This document shows, piece by piece, positions 22,322 through 32,200 of a stretch of DNA of 46,668 nt; position 1 is the first letter of the stretch, and the number at the start of each line of letters is the position of its first letter. Position numbers and translations under genes: made by a program. Origin of the DNA: Akkermansia muciniphila. Lineage in GTDB: Bacteria > Verrucomicrobiota > Verrucomicrobiia > Limisphaerales > SXTU01. The notes beneath the pieces were generated by a model, which was not told where the DNA came from, searched no databases, and was given only the letters and a program-made list of their open reading frames with translations. Where the stretch lies: positions 1 to 46,668 of the forward strand of contig CAMBZO010000001.1 in NCBI GenBank assembly GCA_945872195.1, written 5' to 3'.

Positions 22322-23259
22322 CCGCGCTCGCCCCAGAGCCCATCCCGCGCACCGCCGACCTCGCGGCGGAACTCCGCGCGCTGCTCACGCCCGCGACCGT
22401 GCTGCGGCGCGATGAACCACTTGCCAAGCGCACCACGCTGCGCGTCGGCGGGCCGGCGGAGATTTATGTTGAGCCGGCGAACGAGTCCGAGCTGGCGACC
22501 GTCCTGCGCTTCTGTCACGACCAAGATGTGCCGTTCTTCCTGCTCGGGCGCGGCTCGAACCTGCTCATCCGCAACGGCGGTATTCGCGGCGTGGTTATAC
22601 ACCTCGGCGCGCCTGCGTTCTCGGACATTAAAGTGGAGGGCGATCAGCTCCGCTGCGGCGCGGGCACAAGGCTGAAGGACATCGCTCTCACAGCGAAAAG
22701 CCACGGCCTCGGCGGCTTGGAGTTTCTCGCAGGCATCCCCGGCAACCTCGGCGGCGCGCTCCACATGAACGCGGGCGCGATGAACGCGTGGACCTTCGAG
22801 GCGGTCGAGACGCTTCGCTTCATGGACTACACTGGCGTCGCCCACGACCGCCCCGCGCGTGACGTGCCGACGACCTACCGGAGTTGCCCGTTGCTCAAGT
22901 CCGCCGTCGCCCTCGGCGCGGTGTTGAAGGGTTGTTCCACGCCGCGCGAGCAAATCGAGGCGAAGCTCGCCGAGTGTCAGAAGAAGCGCTGGACCTCGCA
23001 GCCCAAGGAGCCGAGCGCCGGCTGCATCTTCAAGAACACGAAGACCGTTCCCGCCGGTAAGCTCGTGGACGAACTTGGACTCAAGGGCACGCGTGTCGGT
23101 GACGCGGTCGTCTCGGTCGTCCATGGCAACTTCATCATCAACGCCGGCAAGGCCTCCGCGCGCGACGTGCTGGCGCTCATCGAAATCATCCGCACCACGG
23201 CGCGCGAGCAGCGCGGCATCGAGTTGGAGACGGAAGTGGAAATCGTCGGCGAGGATTGA
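22318..23259 (+). CDS. murB: UDP-N-acetylenolpyruvoylglucosamine reductase
   Basis: A 313-residue FAD enzyme that reduces UDP-GlcNAc-enolpyruvate to UDP-MurNAc with NADPH. FAD-binding blocks are TTLRVGGPAEIYVEP, LLGRGSNLLIRNGGIRGVVI and GGLEFLAGIPGNLGGALHMNAGA, followed by YRSCPLL and the C-terminal GIELETEVEIVGE. The proton-donor position usually held by Ser in SAGSxFKNP is Cys236 here (PSAGCIFKN), a known alternative in some MurB enzymes. The compact C-terminus fits type II MurB. The start overlaps the murG stop (ATGA). In many dcw clusters murC lies between murG and murB; here it is missing. Confidence 0.95.
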   Translation: MTALAPEPIPRTADLAAELRALLTPATVLRRDEPLAKRTTLRVGGPAEIYVEPANESELATVLRFCHDQDVPFFLLGRGSNLLIRNGGIRGVVIHLGAPAFSDIKVEGDQLRCGAGTRLKDIALTAKSHGLGGLEFLAGIPGNLGGALHMNAGAMNAWTFEAVETLRFMDYTGVAHDRPARDVPTTYRSCPLLKSAVALGAVLKGCSTPREQIEAKLAECQKKRWTSQPKEPSAGCIFKNTKTVPAGKLVDELGLKGTRVGDAVVSVVHGNFIINAGKASARDVLALIEIIRTTAREQRGIELETEVEIVGED

Positions 23260-23262
23260 ATC

Positions 23263-24180
23263 ATGTCTCCTCCTCTCATCATCACCGTCATGCTCGGCGG
23301 CCCGTCTGCCGAGCGCGAAGTTTCGCTCCGCTCCGGTGCGGCGGTTGCGGCGGCATTGCGCTCGAACGGCCACACTGTTCACGAGCTTGATCCTGGCGGG
23401 CCGGGCCAGTGGGCGTTGCCTGCGGGCACGGAGGTCGTTTTTCTCGCGCTGCACGGCACTTACGGCGAGGACGGCACGGTGCAGCGCGCACTCGAAGCGA
23501 TGGGCGTGCCCTACACCGGCTGCGACCCGGAGGCCAGCCGACTCGCATTCGACAAGGTGCTTACCAAGCAGAAGTGCGTCGCGTGCGGTGTGCCGACGGC
23601 GAAATTCATGACCTTCAAATCAGCGGACGCGCAGTGGCCCGATGGCTGGGAGACCCCGGTGGTGATCAAGCCCGTGCGGCAGGGCAGCAGCGTCGGCTTG
23701 CAGTTCGTGGACTCGGCCGCGGAGTTTCCTGCGAAGCTCGCCGAGGCGCTAAAGTTCGACACGGAAGTGCTCATGGAAGAGCGCATCGTCGGACGCGAGA
23801 CGACGGTGGGCATCCTCGCGGGCCGCGCGTTGCCGGTCGTGGAGGTGCGCCCGAAGCAAGGCAGCTACGACTACGCGAACAAATACACTGCCGGCGCGAC
23901 GGAGTATTTCTGTCCGGCTGATTTTGACGCGATGACGACGGCCCGTATCCAGGAGGCGGCGCATGCGGCGTTCAGCTCAATCGGCGGACGCGATTATGCG
24001 CGCGTGGATGTGATGGTGCGAGCGAGCGGTGAGCCCGTGGTGCTCGAGGTGAACACCTTACCCGGCATGACCGAGACGAGCCTGCTGCCCAAAGCCGCCG
24101 CCGCCGCCGGGCTGAGTTACGCGGAGCTTTGCCAGATGATGGTGGACCTCGCGCTGCGGCGCGGGACGCAATCCAGATGA
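23263..24180 (+). CDS. ddl: D-alanine--D-alanine ligase
   Basis: A 305-residue ATP-grasp enzyme that makes D-Ala-D-Ala for MurF. Visible: VMLGGPSAEREVSLRSG at the N-terminus, LHGTYGEDGTVQRALEAMGVPYTGCD, the ATP-grasp strand VVIKPVRQGSSVGLQFV, GRDYARVDVMV, and the metal/substrate end EVNTLPGMTETSLLPKAAAA. Full family length. It lies three bases after murB, so it is probably cotranscribed, and precedes ftsQ, the common order in many Gram-negative clusters. Confidence 0.96.
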   Translation: MSPPLIITVMLGGPSAEREVSLRSGAAVAAALRSNGHTVHELDPGGPGQWALPAGTEVVFLALHGTYGEDGTVQRALEAMGVPYTGCDPEASRLAFDKVLTKQKCVACGVPTAKFMTFKSADAQWPDGWETPVVIKPVRQGSSVGLQFVDSAAEFPAKLAEALKFDTEVLMEERIVGRETTVGILAGRALPVVEVRPKQGSYDYANKYTAGATEYFCPADFDAMTTARIQEAAHAAFSSIGGRDYARVDVMVRASGEPVVLEVNTLPGMTETSLLPKAAAAAGLSYAELCQMMVDLALRRGTQSR

Positions 24181-24196
24181 GACAACTTTGACCGCC

Positions 24197-25174
24197 ATGT
24201 TCCGAAAACTAGCCCACCTCCTCAAAATCAACCGTCGTCTCCAGCGCGAGAACGAGAACGTGCTGCGCGTGAAGCTGCGCGCCGACCAACTCCGCGCCGA
24301 GCGCACGCGCTTCGCGATGCAGGTGCTCACGGTGCTCTTCGGAGCGGCGGTGGTGATCTTCCTCGGCTGGCGCGGGGTGGACTGGGCGGTGCGGGAGTTC
24401 GTCACGGAGAATCCGGCATTCGCGACGAAGAAGATTGATTTGCAGACCGATGGCGTGCTGACGGCGGAGGCGTTGCGCAAGTGGGGGCGAGTGCGGGTCG
24501 GCGAGAATCTGATGAGCCTCGACCTGTCGCTCATCAAGCGGGACCTCGAACTCGTGCCGCTCATCCAGTCCGCCGCCGTCGAGCGCGTGCTGCCGGACAC
24601 GCTCCGCATCCGGGTGACCGAGCGCGTGCCGGTGGCGCAGGTCGCCGTGGCGCGCCCGGACGCCAGCGGCCGTTACACGACGGTCATCCACCTGCTCGAT
24701 GCCACGGGCTTCGTGATGTTGCCGCCTGACCGCACGATGGTCGCGGACCCGACGGCGTTGCAAATGGACTGGCTGCCCGAACTGCGCGGTGTCAACGACG
24801 TGGACCTCAAGCTCGGCCGGCAGGTCGAGTCCGCGCAGGTCCGCTCCGCGCTCCGCCTGCTGGGGCGCTACGAGCGCTCGGTGATGTTCGGGCGCGCGGA
24901 CATCCGGCGCGTGGATGTGACGTCTGCGGAGATACTCACCGCGACAACCTCCGCCGGCAGCGAAATCACCTTCGCCTCGCAGCGGGATTTTGACACGCAG
25001 CTGCGCCGCTGGCGCGCGGTGCAGGACGTGTTCACACAGCGGGGCAAGGTGATCCGGACTTTCGATGTCTCCATCTCGGACTATCTGCCGACCGTGTTGG
25101 TGGACGCGAATGCTCTCCCCGCCCCGCCTGCCAAGCCTGTCAAACCTGCACCTTATCGGAGGAAAAATGCTTAA
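24197..25174 (+). CDS. ftsQ: Cell division protein FtsQ
   Basis: A 325-residue bitopic protein: basic cytoplasmic N-terminus (MFRKLAHLLKINRRLQREN), one transmembrane helix at about 41-58 (MQVLTVLFGAAVVIFLGW), a POTRA-like region (about 75-145, with KIDLQTDGVLTAEALRKWGR and RVLPDTLRIRVTERVPVAQV) and a C-terminal FtsQ beta domain. FtsQ scaffolds the division complex with FtsL/FtsB. The ATG at 24197 is chosen; a TTG at 24188 would add three residues. The end overlaps the ftsA start by eight bases and contains the ftsA ribosome site. No FtsB gene is apparent in the window. Confidence 0.9.
   Translation: MFRKLAHLLKINRRLQRENENVLRVKLRADQLRAERTRFAMQVLTVLFGAAVVIFLGWRGVDWAVREFVTENPAFATKKIDLQTDGVLTAEALRKWGRVRVGENLMSLDLSLIKRDLELVPLIQSAAVERVLPDTLRIRVTERVPVAQVAVARPDASGRYTTVIHLLDATGFVMLPPDRTMVADPTALQMDWLPELRGVNDVDLKLGRQVESAQVRSALRLLGRYERSVMFGRADIRRVDVTSAEILTATTSAGSEITFASQRDFDTQLRRWRAVQDVFTQRGKVIRTFDVSISDYLPTVLVDANALPAPPAKPVKPAPYRRKNA
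25158..25162 (+). promoter_or_regulatory. Ribosome binding site of ftsA
   Basis: GGAGG at 25158-25162 precedes the ATG at 25167 by four bases and lies inside the ftsQ coding region. It fixes the ftsA start, since most genes in this cluster lack a clear Shine-Dalgarno sequence. Confidence 0.8.
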
Positions 25175-26396
25175 CCTCTTCTTTCCCAAAAAAACCACCG
25201 TCATCGTCGGCCTCGAGATCGGCACCGCGAAGGTCGCCGCCGTCGTGGGCGAAGTCACCGATGGCGGTGGCGTGAACGTCATCGGCATCGGCCAGTGTCC
25301 CTCGCGCGGCGTGCGCAAGGGCGAGGTGGTCAACGCCGAGCACGCCGCCGAGGACGTGCGCAACGCGATTGTCGAGGCGGAGAAATCTGCCGACGTGGAA
25401 ATCGCCAGCGTGTATCTGGGCGTCACCGGCGGACACCTCACGAGCCTCAACACACACGGCGTCTTCACCTCGGTGTCGTTGGATCACGAAATTTCCCAGC
25501 AGGACGTGAACGAGGTGCTGGCGAACGCCAAGGTTTTCAACCGCCCTTCGGAGAACTACGTGCTGCACTCCGTCCGCCAGCATTTCACAGTGAATGGGCA
25601 GGCCGGCATCGTGGACCCGATTGGGATGCTCGGGGAGAATCTGGAAGTGGACATGCACGTCATCCACGGGGTCACGACGCGGCTGCAGAATCACATGCGG
25701 GTCGTCGCGGGGCTGAACTTGGAAGTCGAGCAGACGGTCTTCAGCGGCCTCTGCTCGGCGCTCGCGCTGCTGGACAACGAGCAGAAGCACATCGGCGCGC
25801 TGGTGGTGGACATCGGCGCAGGCACGACGGAATACGTGATCTATGCCGAGGGCGTCATCAAGCACACGGGCGTCATCGCGGTGGGCGGCGATCACGTGAC
25901 GAATGACCTGTCGTATGGCTTGCGCATGGCTCCGGCGCGCGCGGCGTTGCTCATGCGCGAGCACGGCGCGGCGACGCTCGATGGCGTGGCAGACCAGACG
26001 CTCACGCTCACGAGCGAGAATGGCTTTCCCGACCGGCGCGTGGATTTGCATGACCTGCGGCGAATCATGGTCGCGCGGCTGGAAGAGACGTTTCAGCTCA
26101 TTGATAGCGAGATTGGCGAGCTGGGTTTTCACGACCAACTCCGCGCGGGGGTGTGCCTCTGCGGTGGTGGCGCACGCATCCGGGGAATTGAGAAGCTCGC
26201 GGGGAATGTCTTCGGCCTGCCTGCGACGCTGGGTCGTGCGAACGCCGTTGGCGGTCTGCGGTCTGCGTCCGATGATCCGGAACTCGCCACCGCTGTCGGT
26301 CTGGTGAAATACGGTGCGATGCGCCAGAAGGGCAATCAGAGCACCGGCCTGGTCGGCAAAATCAAGGGGTTCGCCGGCTCACTGGGATTATTTTGA
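25167..26396 (+). CDS. ftsA: Cell division protein FtsA
   Basis: A 409-residue actin-like ATPase that tethers FtsZ to the membrane. It begins MLNLFFPKKTTVIVGLEIGTAKVAAVVGEV (phosphate 1 motif) and includes the FtsA-specific 1C domain region (VYLGVTGGHLTSLNTHGV), LVVDIGAGTTEYVIY (phosphate 2), VGGDHVTNDLSYGLR and VCLCGGGARIRGIEKLA. The C-terminus GLVGKIKGFAGSLGLF is the expected amphipathic membrane-targeting helix. Start defined by GGAGG at 25158. It overlaps ftsQ by eight bases and lies 33 bp before ftsZ. Confidence 0.96.
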   Translation: MLNLFFPKKTTVIVGLEIGTAKVAAVVGEVTDGGGVNVIGIGQCPSRGVRKGEVVNAEHAAEDVRNAIVEAEKSADVEIASVYLGVTGGHLTSLNTHGVFTSVSLDHEISQQDVNEVLANAKVFNRPSENYVLHSVRQHFTVNGQAGIVDPIGMLGENLEVDMHVIHGVTTRLQNHMRVVAGLNLEVEQTVFSGLCSALALLDNEQKHIGALVVDIGAGTTEYVIYAEGVIKHTGVIAVGGDHVTNDLSYGLRMAPARAALLMREHGAATLDGVADQTLTLTSENGFPDRRVDLHDLRRIMVARLEETFQLIDSEIGELGFHDQLRAGVCLCGGGARIRGIEKLAGNVFGLPATLGRANAVGGLRSASDDPELATAVGLVKYGAMRQKGNQSTGLVGKIKGFAGSLGLF

Positions 26397-26429
26397 TTCA
26401 CTTGTCGGCAACTCAACCCGCCATCTGCC

Positions 26430-27767
26430 ATGACATCGACTGAAACCAACTCCACTGTGGCTCCGGTCAGGAAGCAGCTCACCATCAAAGTCTTTGGCGT
26501 CGGCGGCTGCGGCGGCAACGTCGTGTCGCAGATTCACCGGATGGGCTTTGGTGGGGTGCAGATGATTGTGCTGAACACGGATTCGCAGGCCCTCGCGCAG
26601 TGCCCGCTGCCCTACAAGTTCAATCTCGGCCTCACCTTGAACGGCGGTCTCGGCGCGGGAGGCGACCCGGAGCGCGGTCGCGCGGCGGCGCAGGAGGACG
26701 AGGCGCGGTTGCGCGAGCTTTGCACCGGGGCGGACATGGTCTTCATCTGCGCGGGACTGGGCGGCGGCACCGGCACGGGAGCGGGTCCGGTGCTGGCGCG
26801 CGTGGCGAAGGAGTGCGGCGCGCTGGCGCTGGCGTTCGTCACGCTGCCGTTCGACTGCGAGGGGGCGAGGCGGATGCGGCAGGCGCGGCTTGGCTTGGAA
26901 GAATTCAAGGCCGCTGCCGACGGCGTCATCTGCCTGCCGAACCAAAAAGTCTTCAAGCTGATTGACGAGAACACCAGCGTCATCGAGACCTTCACTACGA
27001 CGAACGAGCTGCTGGCGCAGGGCGTGCGCGGCATCTGGCAGCTTGTGACGCGGCCGGGCTTCATCAATCTCGATTTCGCCGACCTCTGCGCGGTGGTGCG
27101 CGACCGGCATTCCGAGAGTTCCTTCGCCAACGCCGAGGCGGTGGGGCCGCACCGTGCGAAGGAAGTGGTGGAGAAGCTGTTTGCCAACCCGCTGCTCGAC
27201 GGCGGCGCTGCGCTGGGCGAGGCCGACGCGCTGCTCGTGAGCCTCATGGGCGGCCCGAGCCTCACCATGGCCGAGGTCAATCGCGTGATGGATCAGATCA
27301 ACCGGCAGTGCGAGAACGCGCACCTCATTATGGGCGCGGCGATCGAGGAAGCGCTGGGAGACCGGCTGACGGTGACGCTCGTCGCGTCCCGCCGGCCTTC
27401 GCACGCCGCTGACTTGCCGCAAGCTGCGGACGTGGAGAAGGCGGAGCCAGCACCGGCCGCGCGTGGCGGTTCCGACTTCGACACCCTCGGCTCCGCCATG
27501 GTGGCGAAGCCCGTTGCCCGCCGCGCCGCCGCCTCGCCTGCGCTGGAGAAAGTCGCCGTGGCCGTGGCTGAATCCGATGCGGTCGGGGCGGCTCCTGTCG
27601 TCGCGACGCGGACATGGCGGTCCCGCAAGAAGGCCAAGGCCGTGCATCCCGAGCTGGGCTTGGAGACGGTGACGACCGGTCCCTTCCAGCACAGCGAGCC
27701 CACGCGCCACAACGGAGTGAACCTCGACGTGCCGACGTTCGTGCGGCGTGGGATGCCGATGAATTAG
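26430..27767 (+). CDS. ftsZ: Cell division protein FtsZ
   Basis: A 445-residue tubulin-like GTPase forming the Z ring. T1 loop region VFGVGGCGGNVV (22-32), NTDSQAL (49-55), the tubulin signature GGGTGTG at 111-117, and the T7 loop NLDFAD at about 213-218. After the globular core (about 330 residues) comes a variable Ala/Pro/Lys linker, then the conserved C-terminal peptide LDVPTFVRRG (about 431-440), which binds FtsA and other partners. The T1 loop reads GGCGGN instead of the usual GGAGxN, and the core has several unusual residues, consistent with a deep lineage. It is the last gene of the + strand run and is followed by a convergent gene 25 bp away. Confidence 0.96.
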   Translation: MTSTETNSTVAPVRKQLTIKVFGVGGCGGNVVSQIHRMGFGGVQMIVLNTDSQALAQCPLPYKFNLGLTLNGGLGAGGDPERGRAAAQEDEARLRELCTGADMVFICAGLGGGTGTGAGPVLARVAKECGALALAFVTLPFDCEGARRMRQARLGLEEFKAAADGVICLPNQKVFKLIDENTSVIETFTTTNELLAQGVRGIWQLVTRPGFINLDFADLCAVVRDRHSESSFANAEAVGPHRAKEVVEKLFANPLLDGGAALGEADALLVSLMGGPSLTMAEVNRVMDQINRQCENAHLIMGAAIEEALGDRLTVTLVASRRPSHAADLPQAADVEKAEPAPAARGGSDFDTLGSAMVAKPVARRAAASPALEKVAVAVAESDAVGAAPVVATRTWRSRKKAKAVHPELGLETVTTGPFQHSEPTRHNGVNLDVPTFVRRGMPMN

Positions 27768-27792
27768 GAGGTGGCTGGCGACCACTTCCCGG

Positions 27793-29058
27793 CTACTCAA
27801 CGCGCAAGATGCGGTAGAAGCGGGCTGCGGCAGCGGGCGAGGAGTCTGTCTGCGAGGCGGACCGTTCGGTGGTGGTGATGACAGAAGTGAGGTTTTGCCA
27901 AGAGGAGATTATGGTGTCCTTGAACTGCACTTGGTAGGCGAGGCCGATGACTGCCTCCCATGAGATGACGCGGGCGCCGCCGCTCGGCGCGACACCGACG
28001 GCGAAAGGCGCGAGCAGCTCCCGCACGGTCTGGTTGTAGGTGTCCGCGACGACGAGGTGTCCGCGCGCAGCGATGGCGAGGCCATAGGGATTGAAGAAGC
28101 GGGCGAGCCCGTTCGCGCCGTCCGCCCCGCCTTCCCCCCCCACGAGACCAGCGATAGTGCTGACGCGCCCGTCCGGCGCGAGGCGGCGGATGGTGTGGTG
28201 CGCGGCGTCGGCGATGTAGAGGGTGCCGTTCGGGGCGAGCGCGAGTTCGGCGGGTTTGCCGAAGCGGGCGGATGCGGCCGGGCCGTCGGCAGAACCGTCT
28301 TGGCCAGCGACTCCGGCAAGGGTGGTGACGACGCCGGCGGCGGTCACGCGGCGGAGGGTGAAGTTGTTGGCGTCCGAGACGAAGAGCGAACCGTCCGGCG
28401 CGAGCGCGAGGCCGACAGGGTTGTTAAAAAAGGCGTTCGTCCCGGTGCCGTCGGCGGAACCGAACGTCTCCGGGTTGCCCGCGAGAACAGACACGGTCCC
28501 GTTCGTGGCGATGACGCGAATGAGATGATTGCCGCTGTCAGCGACAAAGACCGTGCCGTCGGCGGCAACGGCGAGGCCGAGCGGTTGGTTGAAACGCGCG
28601 GCGGAGGTGGAGCCGTCGGCGTAGTCGGCGTTGCCAGCGAAACCGGCGAGGGTGGTGACGCCGCCGTTCGCGGTGACTCGGCGAACGGTGTGGTTGCCGG
28701 TGTCGGAGACGTAGATCGCGCCGTCGGGGCCGAGCGCGAGGCCGGTGGGGCTATCGAAGCGCGCGATGGTCCTGGAGCCGTCCGCAGAGCCGGGCGTGCC
28801 GGGCAACCCGGCGAGCGTGGTCACGACGCCGTTCGTGGCGATGCGGCGGATGGCGTGGTTTTGGTTGTCCGCTACGAAGATGGTGCCGTCAGCGGCGATG
28901 GCGATGCCGGCAGGGTCTTTGAAGCGGGCGGTGATGTTAGTGCCGTCGGCGGAGCCGGGAGTTTCCGGCAGGCCGGCCAGCGTGCGGACGGAGTCTTGGG
29001 CTTGGAGGGACCCGACAAGGCAGGCGAGCAGAATCAAGAGCACGGGCAGGCAATCCAT
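27793..29058 (-). CDS. Exported NHL-repeat beta-propeller protein
   Basis: A 421-residue secreted protein. The signal peptide is MDCLPVLLILLACLVGSLQA. Six NHL repeats of about 53 residues follow, each with a TLAG-x-GSADG-x-ARF-x-P-x-GLA-x-DG-(V/I)-(F/Y)-V-(A/S)-D-x-NH-x-(I/V)-R pattern, forming one six-bladed propeller. A C-terminal module (VISWEAVIGLAYQVQFKDTI, then FYRILRVE) resembles the 'YxVQxKxxLxxxWxNL...RFYR' tails common in exported Verrucomicrobiota proteins. The frame continues 53 codons upstream but that part lies in a hairpin repeat, so ATG 29058 is chosen. NHL propellers bind ligands or proteins; specific function unknown. Confidence 0.88.
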   Translation of the reverse strand: MDCLPVLLILLACLVGSLQAQDSVRTLAGLPETPGSADGTNITARFKDPAGIAIAADGTIFVADNQNHAIRRIATNGVVTTLAGLPGTPGSADGSRTIARFDSPTGLALGPDGAIYVSDTGNHTVRRVTANGGVTTLAGFAGNADYADGSTSAARFNQPLGLAVAADGTVFVADSGNHLIRVIATNGTVSVLAGNPETFGSADGTGTNAFFNNPVGLALAPDGSLFVSDANNFTLRRVTAAGVVTTLAGVAGQDGSADGPAASARFGKPAELALAPNGTLYIADAAHHTIRRLAPDGRVSTIAGLVGGEGGADGANGLARFFNPYGLAIAARGHLVVADTYNQTVRELLAPFAVGVAPSGGARVISWEAVIGLAYQVQFKDTIISSWQNLTSVITTTERSASQTDSSPAAAARFYRILRVE

Positions 29059-29197
29059 GGGTGGCACCCGCGTCCCGCGGGTCGTTTTCTGCGTCGCGCA
29101 GAAAACACGGGCGGCGGAGTCCGAGCGCGCTAGGATGCTCGCACGCCGAGAATTCGGCGAGACGCCGAATTCGACCCGCCGGAGGCGGGTGCTACCC
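29059..29197. repeat. 139-bp four-hairpin repeat element
   Basis: Outer arms GGGTGGCACCCGC (29059-29071) and GCGGGTGCTACCC (29185-29197) are inverted copies with one mismatch. Inside are four perfect stems with 3-base loops. Stem 1 has arms 29066-29072 and 29076-29082 (7 bp), stem 2 arms 29085-29093 and 29097-29105 (9 bp), stem 3 arms 29150-29159 and 29163-29172 (10 bp), and stem 4 arms 29174-29180 and 29184-29190 (7 bp). It abuts the start codon of the NHL gene and could form part of its 5' leader. No transposase nearby. Confidence 0.85.
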
Positions 29198-29237
29198 AGT
29201 TGTGCCGTCGTGCTCACGCGCTTGGTTCTCGTCTGGT

Positions 29238-32200
29238 TCAGTTGCCGCGGCGGACGAGGCGGTCGTTGCTCGGGCGCGCAGGTTGCGCTTCTGGTTCGGC
29301 CTTGAAGGCGCTCGGCTGCTTTAGTTTCGCACCGGAGGCGGTTTGCAGTTCACCGTTCTTCACCGCGACTTCCTCGACCTTGTAGAGCGGGCCGGTGCGT
29401 TTGGATTTTAAGTCGCTGGGCGTGGGACCGGCGAAGTGGCGGAAGAACTTCTCCATCTCGTCCATCGTGAAGGGACGCGAGCCGCGGCGGCCGAAGACGA
29501 CGGTCTGGTTGCCGGTCTCGTCCACCACGCGGTCGCGGTCGAGGCCGCGCGAGACAGCGACGGCGGGGCCGTGCGTGGGGTAGGTGGCGATGAGCTTCGG
29601 GCTGGGCGCGGGGCTGAAGCCCATGTGCGTGGGAACGTTCTCGGGCGAAATCATCTGAAGCACGCGCAGGCCGTTCTTGCCGTCGGCGACCAGCGCGAAC
29701 ATCGAGGCGTTCACGGAGCCGATTTGGACGGAGCGCGTATCGTTGAGTTTGCCGTCGGCGTTGAACATGCGTTCGAGGCGCGGCTTCTCGGGGTTGCTGA
29801 TGTCAATGAACGCGAGGCCCTCCGCGCCGTTCGCGACGTAGGCGAACGTGCGCGCGTGGTAGAAGCGCTGGGCGTTCTTGAGGGGCACGGTCGCGCCGGG
29901 GATGAGGCGGGGCTTCGTCGGGTCGGAGATGTCCACGACCTTGAAGCCGTCGTCGTCGGTCACGTAAGCGTAGCGGAACTGCACGCTGACGGCGCGCGGG
30001 TTCTTGAACTCGCCGTTGCTCAACTCGGCCACGAGCTTCGGCGCTTCGAGCTTGTCGTTGTGCAAGCCGAGGACGAAGAGACCTTTCTTCGCGACGACGA
30101 ACAGGTTTGTGCCGGCCATGAAAGAGTGCATCGCGCCGGCGAGCTTGCCGTCGGGGTTGAAGCGGATGGTCTTGAGGTCTTTGTCGAGGAAGTTGTTGTT
30201 CGGGTTGCCGTCCACGAGCGTCGCGACGGTCGTCATCACGAGGCCCTCCTCGCGGTCGGTGATGAAGGCCCATGCGTAGATGAGGCTGATGGGCTGCTCC
30301 TCGTTTTCCGGTAGGCGCTGGCGCGTCGGGTCAATGCCCAACGTGCTCGGCAGCGTGACGCTGGTAGCATACTTGGTGCGGATGTAAGTGCGCTGGCCCA
30401 GCGGCGAAACGGGCGCGGTGACGATGCGCTCGCTAAAACCTTTCTGGTCGATGTTCGCGACGTCGAAGACCTCGAAGCCGTCCGCGCCGTTCGCGGTGTA
30501 GAGGTATTCGCCACGCAGCGTAAGGTCCAAAATCTCCTTCGCGTGGTGGTGATGGGCGAGGTCGTTGCCGTCCTGCTTCTCGGGCAAGACGCCTTTGTTC
30601 GCCTCGACGTGGCGTTTGAAATTGTCCGGGTAAGCGAGGCGATGAAGGTGGCTGCCGATGGCGGCCTGCGGCTCTTCCTGCTCCGTCCAAACGACGCCGT
30701 AGAGGCCGTCCTTGCCCGCGCCGACCCAAGCGTAGCGACCGAAGAAGTTAACCGTGCCCGTGCCGAAGCCGAGCAGGGAAGTCATCCACGCGTTGTTGCT
30801 GTTGTCGGCGGCGAGGTGGCAGTCGGTGCAGCCCTTCGTCGTGCCGACGCCGCTGGTCGTGTGTGGGAAGTGCGGGTTGTAAGCCTGGCCGCTGTAGCCC
30901 TCGGCGCTCACGGTCTGCTGCTGCGAATAGACCCACTCGCGGTTGCTGTTCTGCGACCCGACGATGACCGCGCTGGAGGAACGCAGCACAGCGACGCGGT
31001 TGCTCTTGTAGCTCGCGTCCACGCCGAGTTGGAAGACGTCGTCGCGGACGACCTGCGGGTTGTAGCCGGTGAAGTTGCGCGTGGTCATGCCCTCGAACTT
31101 GTTCAGCGGCACGCGCTGGTTCGCGCGCATCGGCAGGTGGCAGCCGAAGCAGCTCGTCGCCCACGACGAGTGGCAAACTTGGCAGGTGAGGTTCGAGTTG
31201 TCGTGCGCGAGAGCCTGCGCGCACTTCGCGGCCTCCGGCACGTCGCCCCAAGTCTGGCCGTCGCGGCGCAGTGTCTTCGCGTAGCGGGCCTTCGCGTTGT
31301 AGCGGGAATGCTGCGGGTCAATCGTGTCCAGCGTCTGCGGGATTTCCCAGCGCACGTCCGGCGAGAGGTTGCTGCGCTGGAAGAGCCGCTTGCCTTCCCA
31401 CACAAAGCGCGGGCCCCAAGGTGTGCTGCTGGCGGCGATGTTCACGCCCTTGCCGCCGTTGCTGAAGCGCCCGCCGTTGCCGCTCGTGACGAGCGACGGG
31501 CGCGCGTTTACCGTGCCGTGGCAGTCGATGCACTCGACCGAAGTCGCGGCTCGCGGTTCGCCGTAGAGATTGCCGTCGCCGTGCGAGTCGGTGAGGAAAT
31601 GGCAGTCGGCGCAGTGCATGCCCTTCGCGAGGTGAATGTCCTTCAAGTGAACCGCCTTCTCGAACTTGTGCGCGTCGTCGTGCGGAATCTTCTGGTCGTC
31701 GAGCGTGAGCAGGTTGCCGGACTTGTCTTTCTTGAACACCGCGCGGAAGACCCAGCCGTGGCCGTGGTAGTCGGCGAACTGCGTGTGCTTCATGCGCGGG
31801 TTCAGCTCGGCGACCTTCTCGAGGAAGTCGAGGTCGCCCCACAAACCGCGCGCGGCGGCGGCCTCGGGATTCTTCGCGATGGCGTGCGTGAGCTGCTCCT
31901 CGGTGGGGTTGCGCTGCTTCTGAAATTCCTCCGGCTTGCGGTTGCCGAGGAAGTGCTTGTCGTTCGCGAGCGGGTTGCCGGGGTGCGGATACATGAGCTC
32001 GCCGTCGCTCTCCTGGTCCCACCACGTGTAGCCCAGGAACGGGTTCACGAAGAGGTTCCCTTGGTGCATGTGGCAGTTCATGCACTGGCTCGACGGGATG
32101 CTGCGGGTGAACTCGTGCTTGATGGGATGGCCGCGCTCGTCCTTGCGAATCGCGGAGTCGCCAGTGAAGGAAAGGCCCTGATGGCCATACTTGGAATACC

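Noticed and set aside
27793..29058. Regular repeats that at first sight resemble a tandem array or CRISPR
   Set aside because: They are about 160 bp, diverged, and encode six NHL propeller blades.
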